Positions 31,014 to 32,967 of a stretch of 32,967 nucleotides of DNA are shown piece after piece. The stretch comes from Verrucomicrobiia bacterium Tous-C4TDCM (GTDB lineage Bacteria; Verrucomicrobiota; Verrucomicrobiia; Verrucomicrobiales; Akkermansiaceae): NCBI GenBank assembly GCA_002304315.1, contig NEUO01000026.1, forward strand, positions 1 to 32,967. The letters are read 5' to 3'. Position 1 is the stretch's first letter, and each line of letters starts with the position of its first letter. Under the pieces are notes generated by a model that was given only the letters and a program-made list of their open reading frames with translations, was not told where the DNA came from and searched no databases. Made by a program: the position numbers and the translations under genes.

Positions 31014-32446
31014 GCCTTCTCATGGAGCGCCCCCCCGGCATTGGCAAGATCGCGGAATGGGGGTTTTTGGGCGATGGCGTGGTGGCTCACCGGCAACGGG
31101 ATGATGAAGCGAAGCGTGGTTCCGGCGCTCCCGTGAATCCTGACGCGGCCCCGGAGTTCCTCGCAGCGGCGGAGCATGTTGGGCAGTCCGCGACCGCCGG
31201 AATTCGCGGTCTTGCCGTTCTGCAGGCCGATGCCGTCATCGCTCACGGTGACACCGAAGCAATGGTTGAAAAAGCGGACCCGGATGCGGGCGTGGCGGGC
31301 TTGAGCGTGGCGGGCGAGGTTGTTCACGGCCTCCTTCAGGCAGCGCAGCAGTGAGAGCCGGGCCGCGGCATCACTGAGGGGGCTTTCCGGCAGCTTGCCG
31401 TGGACCTGCCAGTCCAGGTTGAAGCCGTGGCCCGCCGTCAGATGCTCGGCATGTTCGCGCAGCTCCTGGAGGATTTGGCACCAGTCGACCGGCCCCTTCT
31501 CGAGCACGTCCATCAGCGATCTCACCTCCCGGTTGCAACCGACCACCAGATGCTCGATGTGACGCATGAGTTCATGCCGTTCGGCCGCTTCCTCCTCACT
31601 GCGTCCCATGGAGACCAGCAAGACCAGATTCGCCGTCATGCCGCCGAGTCCGTCATGGAGGTCGCGCAGCAGCAGGTCCCGTTGCCGCAGGGTGCGCTCG
31701 TTCAGCAGCTCCCGCTCGCGGAGCGCCAGCTGCCTTTCGGCATCGACCAGATTCTTCTGGGCGATCAGTTGCGCCTCGTGAAACCGCGTTTTTTCCAAGT
31801 GATGCCACTGGTTGAGCAGCAGCAGCGCGATGCAGGTCCAGCAAAACAACGACAACAGCGTGCTGACGAACATCAGTAGCTGATCCCCGCCGTCTTGAAA
31901 AGGTTCCGGACTCGCCCGGTGGATGGCGATTAACCACGCACGATACACAAAAGAGAACGCGTAGATCACCGCGGCGCCCCCGCCGCAGCAGGAGGCCAAA
32001 CGCAGGCCGGCCCGTTGCTCGCCAAGCCATTCGCGCGCCGCCAACCCTAGAAAGAGCACCGTCGGCGTGGAGTAAAAGGCCGGTCTCAGCCAGGTGAGTG
32101 GGGAGGCCCACCCGAACCACAGGTAGCCAGCCAGCGCAGGCACGCAGCACAGGAGCGGCCACTTCAGCAGCGCCCGACGCCCACGGAATTCCGCCGCGCC
32201 CATATACAGCAGGGCCGTTCCCGCCCAGGCCAGCAGCGTGGGCAGCCAATGGGTGAGCAGCGGCAAGTCGAAGCTCTGACGACAAAGGACCAACAGCAGG
32301 GAAATCCCGCAGAGCAGGCTGGCCAGCGTCCAGCGGCCCAGCCCCGGGGTTCTCCGGTTGAGTGCCCACGCGCAGCCAAAAGCCAGCGCCTGGAGGATCG
32401 CGATGCAACCGGAAACAAGCGCCAAAGTTGGGATGTCCGCTCTCAT
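31010..32446 (-). CDS. Membrane sensor histidine kinase (NarX-like), kinase B
   Basis: About 478 aa from ATG 32446; a TTG at 32485 is less likely. It is the paralogue of kinase A: IPTLALVSGCIAILQALAFG, LNRRTPGLGRW and LLTHWLPTLLAWAGTALLYMGA align along the membrane region, which holds about seven hydrophobic segments. The phospho-acceptor is His264 in LRDLHDGLGGMTANL; HATPase motifs are LKEAVNNLARHAQARHARI, VSDDGIGLQ and GRGLPNMLRRCEELRG. Paired by overlap with the response regulator at 30375, so this is the cognate kinase by position. The signal is unknown. Confidence 0.9.
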   Translation of the reverse strand: MRADIPTLALVSGCIAILQALAFGCAWALNRRTPGLGRWTLASLLCGISLLLVLCRQSFDLPLLTHWLPTLLAWAGTALLYMGAAEFRGRRALLKWPLLCCVPALAGYLWFGWASPLTWLRPAFYSTPTVLFLGLAAREWLGEQRAGLRLASCCGGGAAVIYAFSFVYRAWLIAIHRASPEPFQDGGDQLLMFVSTLLSLFCWTCIALLLLNQWHHLEKTRFHEAQLIAQKNLVDAERQLALRERELLNERTLRQRDLLLRDLHDGLGGMTANLVLLVSMGRSEEEAAERHELMRHIEHLVVGCNREVRSLMDVLEKGPVDWCQILQELREHAEHLTAGHGFNLDWQVHGKLPESPLSDAAARLSLLRCLKEAVNNLARHAQARHARIRVRFFNHCFGVTVSDDGIGLQNGKTANSGGRGLPNMLRRCEELRGRVRIHGSAGTTLRFIIPLPVSHHAIAQKPPFRDLANAGGALHEKA

Positions 32447-32546
32447 CACGACCCATGGTGTTGGACCCCCACCCCAAGGCCACAAGAGAAATCACGCTCC
32501 TCGTGCTGCAAGTGTTCCATCCCCAAAATATACCAAATCCCCACGA

Positions 32547-32576
32547 TTGACCGTTCATCGACGGATCTTGCATAAG
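32547..32576 (+). promoter_or_regulatory. Candidate sigma-70-like promoter for the phosphodiesterase gene
   Basis: TTGACC (32547-32552), 18 bp, then CATAAG (32571-32576), 57 bp upstream of the start at 32633. It is the best -35/-10 match I found in the window, but it rests on sequence alone. Confidence 0.35.
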
Positions 32577-32632
32577 ACAGAGACCGTAGATTTTTCATCT
32601 CAAGACCGTCATTCCCGGATCCTGCACCCGTC

Positions 32633-32967
32633 ATGCCTTCGTTTGCCTCGCCTGCGCCCACTCCATCTTTTGAGTCGCCCTCCTCCTCACCCCGCAAGGT
32701 CCTGCTCGTCGGCTGGGACGCGGCCGACTGGAAGGTCATCCACCCGCTGCTCGACGCCGGGAAAATGCCCCACCTCGCGCGCTTCATCGAGCAGGGCGTC
32801 ATGGGCAACATCGCCACCCTCCAGCCCGCGCTCAGCCCCACGCTGTGGACCTCCATCGCCACCGGCAAGCGCCCTTACAAGCACGGCATCCTCGGCTTCT
32901 CCGAGCCCGATCCCGTCACCGGCGGCATCCGCCCGATCACCAATCTCTCGCGCAAGACCAAGGCGAT
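32633..32967 (+). CDS. Alkaline-phosphatase-superfamily phosphodiesterase/phosphomutase, 3' end outside window
   Basis: At least 111 codons from ATG 32633 to the right edge. The Ser/Pro-rich N-terminus (about 20 residues) is followed by [79 protein letters not shown] is the metal-binding start of the type I phosphodiesterase/nucleotide-pyrophosphatase family, and the [19 protein letters not shown] segment carries the nucleophilic Thr region. Members are often large proteins with TPR domains and uncertain substrates. The N-terminus is not a clear signal peptide. Confidence 0.85.
   Translation, partial: MPSFASPAPTPSFESPSSSPRKVLLVGWDAADWKVIHPLLDAGKMPHLARFIEQGVMGNIATLQPALSPTLWTSIATGKRPYKHGILGFSEPDPVTGGIRPITNLSRKTKA

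Overview
The window is GC-rich, gene-dense bacterial chromosome, most probably from Verrucomicrobiota (a Luteolibacter/Haloferula-like member is my guess). The support is a classic VPEP...GLLRRRR PEP-CTERM tail, several large exported proteins whose C-termini end in a short 'YRVERS...FYRI'-type module, a 'DGDGLNNLLEYALG' tail on a broken gene, a Tat-exported protein of unknown family, and very few Shine-Dalgarno sequences. I see no rRNA, tRNA, CRISPR array, prophage or intact insertion sequence.

Layout. 1-2267 (-): 5' part of a secreted CAP/SCP-domain protein with duplicated C-terminal modules. 2325-6277 (-): a probable five-gene operon transcribed nfeD-like, stomatin/SPFH, grpE, dnaJ, rsmE (membrane quality control, chaperone and rRNA methylation), with no dnaK or hrcA. 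6278-6723: repeat-rich gap. 6724-8283 (+): menD. 8297-8695 (-): small lipoprotein. 8957-9970 (+): lipA. 10168-10956 (+): PEP-CTERM protein. 11026-14566 (-): GreA/B-like factor, prmC, murA and two small lipoproteins. 14963-15810 (+): a translationally coupled pair made of a 94-aa protein and an AbiEii/MNT-type nucleotidyltransferase. 15881-16228 (+): ArsC/Spx-like protein. 16236-17933 (-): lamin-tail protein with three 98-residue FN3-like repeats.

18111-20147 and 20214-21704 (+): a vanadium-haloperoxidase/PAP2-type exported enzyme followed by a Tat-exported protein of unknown family. 21705-22121: a three-layer nested inverted repeat. 22122-27083 (-): a sugar-nucleotide cluster with a coupled hypothetical protein, a GalU-like nucleotidyltransferase, an orphan HigA-type regulator and an 1116-aa fusion of an FKP-type GHMP sugar kinase with a UDPGP-type pyrophosphorylase. 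27084-27745: decayed DNA with a relic addiction-module antitoxin and a terminator. 27746-28689 (-): pseudogene of a repeat-containing exported protein. 28855-32446: two paralogous membrane histidine kinases converging on one NarL-type response regulator. 32633-end (+): start of an alkaline-phosphatase-superfamily phosphodiesterase/phosphomutase.

Most of the window is ordinary core metabolism and envelope biology (menaquinone, lipoate, peptidoglycan, translation termination, chaperones) mixed with verrucomicrobial secreted proteins. The least conventional pieces are the kinase-pyrophosphorylase fusion cluster, the haloperoxidase/Tat pair, the two-kinase/one-regulator locus, and the recurring palindromic intergenic elements at 6465-6646, 8738-8849, 14701-14898 and 21750-22097. 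All function calls come from reading translated motifs by eye; no database search was run.
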